A DNA stretch of 24,022 nucleotides, taken from contig JBOHER010000092.1 of assembly GCA_050701115.1 (NCBI GenBank), positions 1 through 24,022 on the forward strand, in the 5' to 3' direction. Shown here in pieces: positions 1 to 7,875 of the stretch (its first letter is position 1; each line of letters opens with the position of its first letter). The translations under genes and the position numbers were made by a program. Origin of the DNA: JBOHER01 sp050701115 (GTDB taxonomy: Bacteria; Actinomycetota; Actinomycetes; Mycobacteriales; Pseudonocardiaceae). The notes under the pieces are model-generated. The model was not told the origin of the DNA. It was given only the letters and a program-made list of their open reading frames with translations, and searched no databases.

Positions 1-278
1 GGCCATGCGGCTGTCGGTCGATCTCGGCTATGGGAACCGGCGCAAGTTGCCTGACGGCTGAGCACGTGCTGCCGATACCTGTCGCCCGCCAGCCACATGG
101 GACCGTCTGGGGCTGAGTTGCGCCAGAGGCATGGGACCACCTGAGCGCCAGTGATGGCACCACCTCTCGGGTCGATCCGGGCCGGTGCCGTTGAGGCTGC
201 ACTGGTCGCCGTTCCCGTAGACGGGTTCAGAGAGGCCACCCGCACTGCCATCCTCATGGCGGCTGCAGGTATCTGCAT
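1..278. other. Left-edge non-coding stretch, possible IS remnant
   Basis: I recognise no complete gene here. On the plus strand an open frame enters from outside the window and stops at the TGA at 59-61; only 19 residues are visible, so it may be the end of a gene or chance. It is followed by the short repeats at 87-164, listed separately. The rest, up to the stop codon of the leftward SDR gene at 279, shows no ribosome-binding site or recognisable protein. Confidence 0.3.
87..164. repeat. Three short direct repeats, IS21-end-like
   Basis: Three related units lie at 87-107, 121-141 and 146-164. Each begins CGCCAG and, after 2 to 4 bases, continues with ATGGGACC (ATGGCACC in the third) and then GTC or ACC. 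Their starts are 34 and 25 bases apart. Several spaced copies of one short motif next to the end of a reading frame resemble the multiple terminal repeats of IS21-family elements, where the transposase binds. The family assignment is inference: neither istA/istB nor the other end is visible. Confidence 0.4.
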
Positions 279-1175
279 CTACGTACGACCAATACCGGGC
301 TCGAACGGACCCGGTTCGGAGAAGCCTCCGATCGATTCGACCTTTGCGTAGTTCTCGGCGATGCTCTCGGGTGTCAGATGTGGGTTGTAGAAGCCAGGTC
401 CCATGACGATGGCGATACGTTGGATTGCGCCGGCTTCCACGTGGTAGATGCTGTTCGACTCCGAACAACTATCGCTTGCGAGCCAGCCGATGGCTGGCGC
501 AACAGCCTCAACCGGCATGGCGGCTTTTCCATCGGCTTCAGTCACGCGGGATCCAGCGGTCGGGTGCATCCTCGTGTACGCGACTGGCGAAATGGTGTTC
601 ACGAGAATCCCGTGCTCAGCGCCTTCTATTGCAAGAATGCGCATCAATCCGACTACTGCGCATTTGGCCGCCGCATAGGTGGCTTGGCCACCTAGTCCGA
701 ACAGGCCGCTGACTGACGTCGTGAGGATGATCTTCCCATAGCGTTGTGCGACCATATACGGCCAGGCAGCCTTCACTGTGTTAACCGGCCCGCCGAGGTG
801 CACGCGCCAATAGTTATCGAAATCGTCAAGGGCGGCGTCCTCGAATAGCTGGCTTCTGCAGATACCAGCGTTGTTCACGAGAAGGTCTATTCTCCCGAAA
901 TTCTCGATGATTACCCCGATCAGGTCACTGCCACCTTCAGGGGTGGAAATGTCGCTGTCATTCGCGATTGCCTCGCCCCCACGTGACCGGATGAGGTCGG
1001 CCACCTGTTCCGCTACCGTGGAGTCTTTCCCGAAGCCCGATACGTCGCACCCCAGGTCGTTCACCACGACCCGGGCACCGCGTTCGGCGAGAAGTTCGAC
1101 GTATGCCTGCCCCAGCCCGCGGCCTGCCCCGGTCACAACCGCGACCTTCCCCTCTAACGAAATTCGTTCAGTCAT
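279..1175 (-). CDS. SDR family NAD(P)-dependent oxidoreductase
   Basis: A short-chain dehydrogenase of 298 residues, predicted to oxidise an alcohol or reduce a ketone with a nicotinamide cofactor in the cytoplasm. Visible motifs are TGAGRGLG (15-22) for cofactor binding, NNAG (101-104), the catalytic Ser154, and YAAAK with Tyr167 and Lys171. The longer C-terminus after the Rossmann core resembles SDRs related to the hydroxyacyl-CoA dehydrogenase domain of peroxisomal multifunctional enzyme type 2, so a CoA ester or steroid-like substrate is as plausible as a sugar. The ATG at 1175 is chosen because GAGGA lies about 8 bases upstream and the family N-terminus begins there; the frame stays open further upstream without homology. 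It stands alone, 1.8 kb from the sugar locus and on the same strand as the transporter genes, so a link to that locus is uncertain. Confidence 0.88.
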   Translation of the reverse strand: MTERISLEGKVAVVTGAGRGLGQAYVELLAERGARVVVNDLGCDVSGFGKDSTVAEQVADLIRSRGGEAIANDSDISTPEGGSDLIGVIIENFGRIDLLVNNAGICRSQLFEDAALDDFDNYWRVHLGGPVNTVKAAWPYMVAQRYGKIILTTSVSGLFGLGGQATYAAAKCAVVGLMRILAIEGAEHGILVNTISPVAYTRMHPTAGSRVTEADGKAAMPVEAVAPAIGWLASDSCSESNSIYHVEAGAIQRIAIVMGPGFYNPHLTPESIAENYAKVESIGGFSEPGPFEPGIGRT

Positions 1176-1684
1176 CTCGCTATCCTCTTCCGACAAGATT
1201 CCATACTGCTCCGCGCGCGAGTGCCTGGCTTCGAGTTGGGATGTTAGCCTTGGCTCCGGACTACCGGGGTCGTTCCTACTCGCTCGCTGTCGAGGTGACG
1301 ATCCCATGGTCGTTCCATGGCGGTCCGACCACACCGCCTGCTCGGAGACGAGTTCGGCCTCGCTGCCAGCACTGTTCGGGCCGAGACCAAGCCGGTGGCC
1401 AGAGTGGTCTTTGCCGAGGCCGGGGCACATCCCGTCGACCAAGACCAGGCACGACAACACGACCACGATTTCCGAGTCCGCCCACAGTCCCAGCACCACA
1501 CACTACTGAAACGCGCCCCACAAGGTCGCTCCGAAGATCCCGATTCGGCTGGCCCAGAACCCTGGATTGTGGGCGCTACGCGGGTATGCCGTTACGTGCG
1601 CATCGCAGCGTGCTCATTGGCGTCGTTCGGTCGTGTCATTCAGGGCGTCGGGTCGACCAAGCGCCTCACCCCACTCTTGCCACC
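1176..1684. other. 509 bases without a recognisable gene
   Basis: The stretch lies upstream of the leftward SDR gene and upstream of the small broken gene at 1685. Long open frames exist on both strands, as is common in G+C-rich DNA, but none reads like a known protein or has a good ribosome-binding site. The promoter of the SDR gene should lie just above 1190 on the minus strand; I see no convincing -35/-10 pair. Two CCATGG palindromes occur around 1303-1322. Confidence 0.35.
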
Positions 1685-1898
1685 GTGAACCGATTCGTGG
1701 CGGCAGACATCCAAAGGGTTGTCCGCGCGGGCCGTCTTCCCGAACGATTCAGGCCGAGTGATGTTCGGCGGGCTTGCCCCGGGCTGGGCGGACAACACGT
1801 ATGGCGTCTTCGTACCGAAGCACCGTCAGGGAAACCCCGGCGGGTACACGGCGTACTTCGAGCAGCACAAGGACGGCTCGTACCACTTGCTCCTGTAG
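1685..1898 (+). pseudogene. Small conserved-type protein gene broken by a +1 frameshift
   Basis: Two frames join into one plausible small protein of about 70 residues. From GTG 1685 the first frame reads to about 1783 and includes GRLPERFRPSDVRRACPG. After one surplus base near 1776-1784, the next frame gives WADNTYGVFVPKHRQGNPGG and continues to a TAG at 1896-1898. The combined text resembles small DNA-binding-like proteins of actinobacteria that end in a KHRxGNPGG segment followed by an aromatic-rich tail. That resemblance is from memory and the function is unknown. The frameshift could be real decay or a sequencing error in the CCCCGGGC run. It lies 126 bases before the phosphotransferase gene, in the same direction. 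Confidence 0.55.
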
Positions 1899-1919
1899 AT
1901 CGCGGTCCGAGAGGCCGTT

Positions 1920-1942
1920 CGGCGTGCGTCGTAAGCACGCCG
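1920..1942. terminator. Hairpin after the small broken gene
   Basis: A perfect 8-base-pair stem, CGGCGTGC and GCACGCCG, encloses a 7-base loop, starting 22 bases after the stop of the broken gene. No run of T follows, so this is at best a weak intrinsic terminator. The segment GTTCGGCGTGC occurs again at about 1949-1959 as a direct repeat, which could allow an alternative fold. Confidence 0.25.
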
Positions 1943-2024
1943 ACGTGCTGTTCGGCGTGCCCGCGGATCGCCGATTAGAGGTGTTCGGTGCTCGTGTTCC
2001 CAGAGCGGCGGCAAGACTGGCACG

Positions 2025-2900
2025 GTGAGCGTGGAGCGAGACAGGATCATGGCGGTGGCGGCGGCGGCGTTGGGGCCGTGCCGTCGGATCGCCGATCTGT
2101 CGTGGCCGCACCGCGAAGCGGTGGTCGTCGAATTGGAAGCGGCCACTGGCGAACGTGTCGTCGCCAAGGCCCATCGGAGGGCGACCAGGTTCGAGGCTGA
2201 GAGTCTGGCGTACGAACGTTGGGTGCCCTCGCTTGGACAGCGGGCGCCGCAGCTGATCGCCGCAGACCCCGTAGCACAGGTCATCATCGTCACGAAACTG
2301 GACGGACGGCCGTTGTCGAGACCGGTGGCCGATGTCGATTTGCCCGAGGTCTACCGACAGGCCGGCGAGTTGCTCGCCCGGTACCACAGGGCAGACCCAC
2401 CGGTGCGAATCAACGGGTACGCCGACCAGCAGCGACAACGGTTCGCCGATTGGATCGCTCGCGCTGGCGAGAGGGTTCTGGACTACGACCAGATTGCGTT
2501 CGTCGAGCGGAAGCTCGCCGTCCTGGACGAAGCGCCGGACCCGTTCGGGGTGCCCTGCCATCGCGACTGGCAACCGTTCAACTGGATCGTGGACGAGGCC
2601 GGAGTGATCTCCGTGATCGACTTTGAGCTCTCCCAAATCGATCCCTGGTACGAAGACCTCCTCCGGCTGTGGTGGTACGAGTGGACCGCCACGCCACAGC
2701 TCGCCGCCCCGTTCTTCGACGGCTACGGCCGTCGGCCGAGCGAATCAGAGACGCGAATGCTGTTGGCCAAGTCGGCGCTCGATCATCTCATCGCCATCGT
2801 GTGGGCAGCCGAACACGCCGACGACAGTGTCCGCGACCACGCCCACCGCAGCCTTAGCCATGCCATGCAGCTCACTCGAAGCTCGCGCGCTCGAGCATGA
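2025..2900 (+). CDS. APH-family (aminoglycoside phosphotransferase fold) protein
   Basis: A 291-residue protein with the eukaryotic-kinase-like fold of the APH family, expected to transfer phosphate from ATP to a small-molecule hydroxyl in the cytoplasm. The catalytic loop is HRDWQPFN with His179, Asp181 and Asn186; the metal-binding Asp199 follows in IDFE. An N-lobe segment, VVAKAHRR, probably carries the ATP-contacting lysine. Length is normal for the family. The GTG at 2025 is the first start that gives this N-terminus; a clear ribosome-binding site is not seen. The family covers antibiotic kinases, homoserine kinase-like and choline kinase-like enzymes, and nothing here fixes the substrate. 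It is convergent with the transporter operon and is probably not part of the sugar pathway. Confidence 0.85.
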   Translation: MSVERDRIMAVAAAALGPCRRIADLSWPHREAVVVELEAATGERVVAKAHRRATRFEAESLAYERWVPSLGQRAPQLIAADPVAQVIIVTKLDGRPLSRPVADVDLPEVYRQAGELLARYHRADPPVRINGYADQQRQRFADWIARAGERVLDYDQIAFVERKLAVLDEAPDPFGVPCHRDWQPFNWIVDEAGVISVIDFELSQIDPWYEDLLRLWWYEWTATPQLAAPFFDGYGRRPSESETRMLLAKSALDHLIAIVWAAEHADDSVRDHAHRSLSHAMQLTRSSRARA

Positions 2901-2953
2901 GCATGCCCCGTAGCTGCAGACGCGGGAGCTGTCGCGACTCGGGTCGACCGCGG

Positions 2954-2992
2954 GCCGCCGTGCCCCCGGACACCGCTGGGGTCTTGGGCGGC
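2954..2992. terminator. Nested GC-rich inverted repeat between convergent genes
   Basis: GCCGCC at 2954-2959 pairs with GGCGGC at 2987-2992, and an inner CCCC (within 2963-2967) can pair with GGGG at 2978-2981. The structure lies between the stop of the rightward phosphotransferase gene and the stop of the leftward permease gene, where a bidirectional terminator would be expected. There is no clear T tract on either side. Confidence 0.35.
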
Positions 2993-2993
2993 A

Positions 2994-3875
2994 TCAGCCT
3001 TTCAGCGCTCCGGCAGTGATCCCGTCGATCATACGACGCTGCAGCACGCTGTAGACGATAACGACGGGGATCGTGACGATGGCTATGCCAGCGAACAACA
3101 GGTTGTAGTCCGATGAGAATCGTCCCTGAAATGCCGCCAAGCCAGTGGAGACCGGTCGGAGCTCTTCTCTCTGCAGGACGAGCAGGGGCAGGAGGAACGC
3201 GTTCCAGGTGAGCACCGTCTGGAAGATCGCCAATGCCGATGCCGCTGGTTTGGTGAGCGGCAACGCGACCCGACGAAACGCGCCGAACTCTGTGCAGCCG
3301 TCGACGAGCGCGGCGTCGATGAGCTCCCGCGGTAGTCCCCGATAGAACGCGCGCATCAGGAAGATTCCCAACGGCAAGCCGAGGGCGATGCTGGGAAGGA
3401 TCATAGCCCAATATGTTCCGAGCAGTCCCGCGTCCCGCAAGTTGAAGAAAAGAGGCATCATAATGGCTTGGAAGGGAACCGTCAGGCCTAGAATAAAGAC
3501 ATAAAGGATCAATCTGTTTCCCGTGAACATGAATCTGGCCAATCCGTACCCAGCGAGCGCCGACAGGCTGACGACCGCGAGAACGACTGGAAGGGTGATG
3601 ATCACCGAGTTGAGGAATAGTCGTCCGAAGCGTCCATCCGACCATGCGTCGGCGAAGTTCGAGAACTGCGGATCTGTGGGCAGACCCACCGGGTCGCGGA
3701 TGATATCAGACTGGGAGCGCAAGCTGTTCACCCAGATCCAAACTACGGGCAGCAACGTCGCCATCGCCGCCGCCAGCAGCACAACCAGCTTAATGGTGCG
3801 CCCGATGCGCCGCCGCCGGAGAAAATCAAACGTGGGCAACGCGGTCCACGTCGACTCGTTCTCGAAGGTAGACAA
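2994..3875 (-). CDS. Carbohydrate ABC transporter permease, MalG type (CUT1)
   Basis: The second inner-membrane permease of a sugar importer, 293 residues. Hydrophobic segments begin at about 27-49, 88-112, 122-145 and 156-178, with more near the C-terminus. The cytoplasmic EAA loop, which docks on the ATPase, reads from ELIDAALVDG (184) to about residue 210. This is the usual size and order for a MalG-like subunit, which is encoded last in the operon. The chosen TTG start at 3875 makes a 50-base overlap with the MalF-like gene. An in-frame TTG at 3839 would reduce the overlap to about 14 bases, and neither start has a strong ribosome-binding site. It should pair with the upstream permease and a separately encoded MsmK/UgpC-type ATPase. 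Confidence 0.93.
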   Translation of the reverse strand: MSTFENESTWTALPTFDFLRRRRIGRTIKLVVLLAAAMATLLPVVWIWVNSLRSQSDIIRDPVGLPTDPQFSNFADAWSDGRFGRLFLNSVIITLPVVLAVVSLSALAGYGLARFMFTGNRLILYVFILGLTVPFQAIMMPLFFNLRDAGLLGTYWAMILPSIALGLPLGIFLMRAFYRGLPRELIDAALVDGCTEFGAFRRVALPLTKPAASALAIFQTVLTWNAFLLPLLVLQREELRPVSTGLAAFQGRFSSDYNLLFAGIAIVTIPVVIVYSVLQRRMIDGITAGALKG

Positions 3876-4749
3876 ATATGACTGACGCCGCCAATGAGAT
3901 CAAGGCCAAGACCATTGCAAGAGCTGCTCCGAAGGCCACATCGTTTTCGACAAACGCTCGCTTCCAAAGATTCGTCGCCAGCACCTCCGTCGAGTTGGCT
4001 GGCCCGCCGCGCGTCGTCACCCAGATGATGTCGAAGACATTGAAGCCGCCAATCAACGTAAAGGCGGTGACAAACGTCAACACGCTACGCAGTTGAGGAA
4101 CGATGACGTGGCGAAACCTTAGCCATGCTCCCGCACCATCGATGGCCGCGGCGTCCACCAGGTCCAGGTCGACATTGCGGAGGCCAGCCATGATCACGAC
4201 AAGGGAGAACCCGAAGAAGCCCCACACAGCAGCCACCAGCACCGCCCACAGCGCCCACGTTGGGTCGCCCAGCCAGCCCCGCGCAATGCTGTCCAGTCCA
4301 ACGGCCCGCAGCGACTCGTTGAGCAAACCCCCCACCGGGCTGTAGATCTGCGCCCAGATGAGGCCTATGGCCACCGTGGACAGAATCTGTGGTAAGAAGA
4401 AGATGAGCTGGAACACGCTCTGACCGCGGGTGTTGGGCCAGAGGAGCATGCCCAGACCTAGGCTGATGGCGATCGGTGCAATAGTTCCCACAACTACCCA
4501 GATCACTGTATGCCTCAACGAACGCCAGAATAGTGGGTCGTCAAACATTCTGGTGTAGTTGTCGAGCCCAATGAATTTTATCGTCGAGCGTACACCGTTC
4601 CAATCGGTGAAGCTCAGATATGCAGTCTGGACCAGCGGTACGATGAAGAAGAAACCGTAGATGATGAAAGCAGGGGCAATCAGCAGAGTCGCCGTGACAC
4701 CCCTACGTTGAGCCTGGCTGCCACGGCGATGGCGTCGATAAACGCCCAT
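3826..4749 (-). CDS. Carbohydrate ABC transporter permease, MalF type (CUT1)
   Basis: The first inner-membrane permease of the importer, 307 residues. A basic N-terminus is followed by hydrophobic segments at roughly 19-44, 81-103, 112-136 and 165-190, plus two near the C-terminus. The EAA loop is at about 196-222, containing DLVDAAAIDGAGAW. SFTDW and FIGLDNYTRMF near the N-terminus are typical of CUT1 MalF-like subunits. Its ATG shares one base with the TAA stop of the binding-protein gene, so the two are probably translationally coupled. With its MalG partner it forms the translocation path for an oligosaccharide or glycoside. Substrate cannot be read from the permeases. Confidence 0.94.
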   Translation of the reverse strand: MGVYRRHRRGSQAQRRGVTATLLIAPAFIIYGFFFIVPLVQTAYLSFTDWNGVRSTIKFIGLDNYTRMFDDPLFWRSLRHTVIWVVVGTIAPIAISLGLGMLLWPNTRGQSVFQLIFFLPQILSTVAIGLIWAQIYSPVGGLLNESLRAVGLDSIARGWLGDPTWALWAVLVAAVWGFFGFSLVVIMAGLRNVDLDLVDAAAIDGAGAWLRFRHVIVPQLRSVLTFVTAFTLIGGFNVFDIIWVTTRGGPANSTEVLATNLWKRAFVENDVAFGAALAMVLALISLAASVIFVYLRERVDVDRVAHV

Positions 4750-6110
4750 TAATCCGAAGCTTCTGCGGCGGCTTCCTTTGCCTCTTGAAGTACTTGGGCC
4801 TGCTCCTCAGCCGTCCGCTGCCCTACCAGCACCGCCTGGAAGCCGTCCAGCATGGCTGTGTTGAACTCGGCCGAGGTGAGGACGTCGATGTTGAATCCCA
4901 GCCCGAGCCCGTCGCCAGTGGAGGCCCCCTGGACGGTGTCGACAACCTGCGCGAACAGGTCCGGCAGATCCAGATCGGCGGTGTCGATCTCCACGGGTGG
5001 GATGCGGTTGGCGACTTCCAGCCATAGCTCGGCTGCCTCGTCGGAGTAGAGGAGGTCGATGAAGGCGGCGGCCTCGTCGGGATGCTCCGTGGCACTCGAC
5101 ACCATGGCCGCGCTCCCCATGCCACCGGCGGGCAGCGTGTCTTCCGGGTTCGGCGCGGGGACGGTGAAGAACCCCGGCTCGAAGCCCTGTGACTCCTCGA
5201 TCACGCTTTGTACCAACCAGGTCCCGGTGTGCTGCATCGCCGCTTCACCGGTGTAGAACAGGTTGTTGCCCTGCTCGTAGTCCAGGCTGTTTGGCTCCGA
5301 GATGTAGTAACCAGCGTCGGCCCACTCGACAAAGGGGATTTGGATCGCCTCGACAAACGCCGGATCGGTCCACGGGGTGTCACCGAAGATCGCGTCCTCC
5401 ACCTTGTCCGCGCCAGCGAGGTTGTTGGCAAACGTGCTGAACAGGTGGAACGCCGGCCAACCCGGTTGGTTCGTGAAGGCGAACGGCGTGATGCCCTCGG
5501 CTTTCACCGTCTCCGCGATGTCGACCAGCTCGTCGAAGGTCTCGGGCTCCTCCAGGCCCAGCTCCTCGAAGATGGCCGTGTTGTAGTAGACGCCGATGTA
5601 CTCCAGCTCGTTCCCCAGCCCGTAGAGCGTGTCATCGAACGTGACCGAGTCGAATGTCCAGGAAAAGATCCGATCCCGCCAACCGAACTCGTCGGCATAG
5701 TCATCGAGTGGGAGCAGCAGCTCGGCCTCGATCAGAGGCCCCATGAAGCCGGCGCCAGGGCCCCAGAAGAAGACGTCGGGACCCTCCCCCGCGGCCAGAG
5801 ATGTCCGAAGGATCGTGCGCATGGCGTCGAAGTCCTGCAGCTGCCGGTTGATGGTCACACCGGGATTGGCCGCTTCGAACTGTTCAATGAGCGTGTCGAT
5901 GACCTCTCCGCCTCCGGTGTCCTCGAAGGAGTCCCAGAACAGCAGCTCCACAGGCTCGGCCGCGGCGGACTCGTCATCGCCCCCCGACGCCGAGACGGAA
6001 GAGCTGGCCGCGGCTGCGAGACCAGCGACGACGAGAACGCCGAGCCAGCGCGTGCTGGTTGTGCCGCGCCTTCTTGTCCCTCTCCGGCGCGGTCCTGTGT
6101 TGTTGTCCAT
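4749..6110 (-). CDS. Extracellular sugar-binding protein of the ABC importer
   Basis: A 453-residue solute-binding protein (family 1/CUT1) that should capture the sugar outside the membrane. The N-terminus is very basic (RRRGTRRRG, 8-16), followed by a hydrophobic core (about 22-35). The mature part starts near ELLFWDSFED and contains the usual NPGV strand, PDVFFWG and the C-terminal DEAAAFIDLL segment. The region where actinobacterial relatives carry a lipobox (LAAC, then GGDD) reads SASGGDDES with no cysteine, so lipid anchoring is not predicted; signal peptidase I cleavage after about Ala41 is possible. The start at 6110 is supported by GGGGGGA about 9 bases upstream and by the signal sequence. 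It is the first gene of the transporter operon, with a good promoter at 6150-6178. Confidence 0.94.
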   Translation of the reverse strand: MDNNTGPRRRGTRRRGTTSTRWLGVLVVAGLAAAASSSVSASGGDDESAAAEPVELLFWDSFEDTGGGEVIDTLIEQFEAANPGVTINRQLQDFDAMRTILRTSLAAGEGPDVFFWGPGAGFMGPLIEAELLLPLDDYADEFGWRDRIFSWTFDSVTFDDTLYGLGNELEYIGVYYNTAIFEELGLEEPETFDELVDIAETVKAEGITPFAFTNQPGWPAFHLFSTFANNLAGADKVEDAIFGDTPWTDPAFVEAIQIPFVEWADAGYYISEPNSLDYEQGNNLFYTGEAAMQHTGTWLVQSVIEESQGFEPGFFTVPAPNPEDTLPAGGMGSAAMVSSATEHPDEAAAFIDLLYSDEAAELWLEVANRIPPVEIDTADLDLPDLFAQVVDTVQGASTGDGLGLGFNIDVLTSAEFNTAMLDGFQAVLVGQRTAEEQAQVLQEAKEAAAEASD

Positions 6111-6149
6111 GGTCGTGTCCCCCCACGCGCGTTCCACTGACACTAGAAC

Positions 6150-6178
6150 GTCGTAACACTTCACAGCGAAGTTGTCAA
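6150..6178 (-). promoter_or_regulatory. Promoter of the transporter operon with candidate operator
   Basis: Read on the minus strand, a perfect -35 box TTGACA (6178-6173) is separated by 17 bases from TACGAC (6155-6150), a fair -10 box, 40 to 68 bases before the start of the binding-protein gene. The -35 is embedded in GTTGTCAAC (6171-6179), a 9-base palindrome, and next to the inverted repeat ACTTC-N5-GAAGT (6158-6172). The 11 bases TTGACAACTTC recur in the same orientation before the SMP-30 gene at 12893. Palindromes overlapping a promoter suit repression by a dimeric regulator such as the divergent FadR-family gene; that link is inference. Confidence 0.55.
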
Positions 6179-6329
6179 CCATAGGAGGTCGGCTAAGGTG
6201 TTGAGCCGATGGAATCCGATCTGGCCGTCCGCGCAGCAGACGAACGCGGCGTCGAGTCGGCGAGATGAGGGGTCTTGCTCGGCCGCGTCGCCGTTGGTCT
6301 CTTATACGACACTCATCAGTGAAGCTGTG

Positions 6330-6341
6330 AGGTGACAACCT
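6330..6341 (+). promoter_or_regulatory. Candidate operator upstream of the regulator operon
   Basis: AGGTGACAACCT is an interrupted palindrome (AGGT and ACCT arms) that contains TGACAAC, the core shared with the elements at 6168-6178 and 12889-12903. It starts about 74 bases before the chosen start of the FadR-family gene and reads in the direction of that gene. No convincing -10 box is placed 17 bases downstream, so I call it only a possible regulator-binding site. Confidence 0.3.
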
Positions 6342-6403
6342 GTGGAAACACCGCCCGTCGTTCCGACCTATTTAGCAGCCACGTTCTTCTGGAGGCCTTG
6401 AGA

Positions 6404-7090
6404 GTGACCGCTGTGAGCCGTACAACGCTTACTGACAGGGTGGTCGACGCCATCCTCGATCTGATCATCGAGTCCAACCTCACAGCGGGTGACCCTTTGC
6501 CCTCTAGCACCGAGCTAGCGAGGAGGTTCGATGTAAGCGTCATCGTGGTGCGCGAGGGGCTTGCGAGCCTGGCTGGCCGCGGCATCCTCAATAGGAGACA
6601 GGGACGAGAAGCAATCGTCGCGGTTCCAGGGAGCGAGATGCTCAGCTCGACGTTGAGCATGCGAGCACGCCACGATCAGATCTCGCTGGAGGAGTTTCTG
6701 CACTGCCGGGCCGCATTGGAAACCCACGCGGCCAGCCTGGCCGCAGCTCGAGGGGATCGACACGAGCGTGAGGCGGCGCTGCAGCCCGCTCTCGAGCGCA
6801 TGGCAATGGCGAAGGGACGCAATGATCTAAACGCCGCCGACCTGGATTTTCACACTGCCGTGGCAGAGTTGGCGAACAACCGAGCCCTCACACTCATTCT
6901 CTCATCGCTGCAGGCGGTCATCGCAAGCGAGCTCTATATCCGCACCAGAGGCCAAAACGGCAAGTGCCGCTCCACCACCATTGAGGATCACCGTCGGGTC
7001 GCGGAGGCGATCATCGACGGGGACCGCAAGGGCGCCAGCGAAGCAATGGTCCAACACTTTCAAGTGGCCCTCCCTGACTTTCCCCTGTGA
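6404..7090 (+). CDS. FadR/GntR-family transcriptional regulator (FCD domain)
   Basis: A 228-residue regulator with an N-terminal GntR winged helix (about 8-70, with LPSSTELARRFDVSVIVVRE) and a C-terminal all-helical FCD ligand domain. The FCD metal site is complete by pattern: Asp146 and His150 in DLDFH, His196 in EDHRR, and His218 in VQHF, the last two 22 residues apart as in the family. Such domains sense small carboxylic acids, often sugar acids, which fits the neighbouring catabolic genes. The GTG at 6404 is preferred because GGAGG lies 8 bases upstream; an earlier in-frame GTG at 6332 lacks a site and would overlap the candidate operator. It is divergent from the transporter operon and heads the 6404-12586 operon, so it probably controls both. 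Confidence 0.9.
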   Translation: MTAVSRTTLTDRVVDAILDLIIESNLTAGDPLPSSTELARRFDVSVIVVREGLASLAGRGILNRRQGREAIVAVPGSEMLSSTLSMRARHDQISLEEFLHCRAALETHAASLAAARGDRHEREAALQPALERMAMAKGRNDLNAADLDFHTAVAELANNRALTLILSSLQAVIASELYIRTRGQNGKCRSTTIEDHRRVAEAIIDGDRKGASEAMVQHFQVALPDFPL

Positions 7091-7872
7091 GAACCCAGAT
7101 GAGCCACATAGAGTTGCCGGTGCGTCACTACCGTCTGTTCCCGGGTGACGCACCGCTTGGTGAAATCTCAACGTCAGTGACGGTCGACCTCCGTCGCACC
7201 GCGCTCTTGCTCGTGGACGTGTACCACGCCGCCGCCAGCTCAGCCAGCGAGGACCTGGTCAATCACAGATGGGACGACCAGTTCCGGCACATCGTCGATG
7301 ACAGTCTCGTCCCCTTGGTAGACGCGGCACGTGACATCGGCATCCCGGTGATCTACGCGATGAACAGCAGCCCGAACATCGCCATGGACCGGTCCGCCTT
7401 CGGTGGTCGACTGTGGGAGAGCTTGGGGTTCGACCCTGCGGTCGACTTCGCCGAGCCCCACGTGGATCCGCTCGAGTACGCCTCGGGCGAACCTGTGCAG
7501 TTGGTCATCCCCCCGGGTCTTGCTCCCCAATCAGGTGACTACTACGTCCGTAAGCACACCTACAGTGGGTTCTTCGAGACCCGACTCAACAGCGTGCTGC
7601 GCAATCTCGATGCCCGCACTTTGCTGTGTGCCGGCTTCGCGCTCGACTGCTGCGTGCTTTTCACACTTGCCGACGCCGTCTTCCGCAACTACCGGCCGAT
7701 CCTGATCCGCGACGGCTCGCTCGCGGCCGAGCTCCCCGACGAGGTCGACACGTTCGCCCACACGCGACGGACCATCACCGGAATTGAGTGCTTCCTCTGC
7801 CCGAGCGCCACAGCCACCGACGTTGCGAAGGCACTGACCCAAGCCGGCCCAGTTCCACAACGAAAAGGGTGA
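7087..7872 (+). CDS. Isochorismatase-family cysteine hydrolase
   Basis: A 261-residue alpha/beta hydrolase of the isochorismatase/nicotinamidase superfamily. The expected catalytic triad is visible: Asp44 in LLVDVY, Lys156 in VRKHTYSGF, and Cys189 in ALDCCV. The KHTYSGFFETRL segment and the position of the cysteine resemble RutB-type ureidoacrylate amidohydrolases and N-carbamoyl hydrolases, so amide or carbamoyl hydrolysis is the best guess. Its GTG overlaps the regulator stop by 4 bases; an ATG at 7099 is an alternative. Its place as first enzyme gene in a sugar-acid operon is unusual: no step of a plain oxidative sugar route needs it. It may release a nitrogen-containing or acyl group from the imported compound. 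Confidence 0.88.
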   Translation: MRTQMSHIELPVRHYRLFPGDAPLGEISTSVTVDLRRTALLLVDVYHAAASSASEDLVNHRWDDQFRHIVDDSLVPLVDAARDIGIPVIYAMNSSPNIAMDRSAFGGRLWESLGFDPAVDFAEPHVDPLEYASGEPVQLVIPPGLAPQSGDYYVRKHTYSGFFETRLNSVLRNLDARTLLCAGFALDCCVLFTLADAVFRNYRPILIRDGSLAAELPDEVDTFAHTRRTITGIECFLCPSATATDVAKALTQAGPVPQRKG

Positions 7873-7875
7873 GTC

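Noticed and set aside
1300..1335. CCATGG-rich segment whose complement loosely echoes the repeats at 87-164, as if a second IS end
   Set aside because: The match is limited to ATGG(A/G)A-type words that are partly due to two CCATGG palindromes; spacing and the CGCCAG part are not conserved.
1749..2636. Long open frame on the minus strand opposite the APH gene
   Set aside because: It is the antisense shadow of a gene with clear catalytic motifs and shows no family features of its own.
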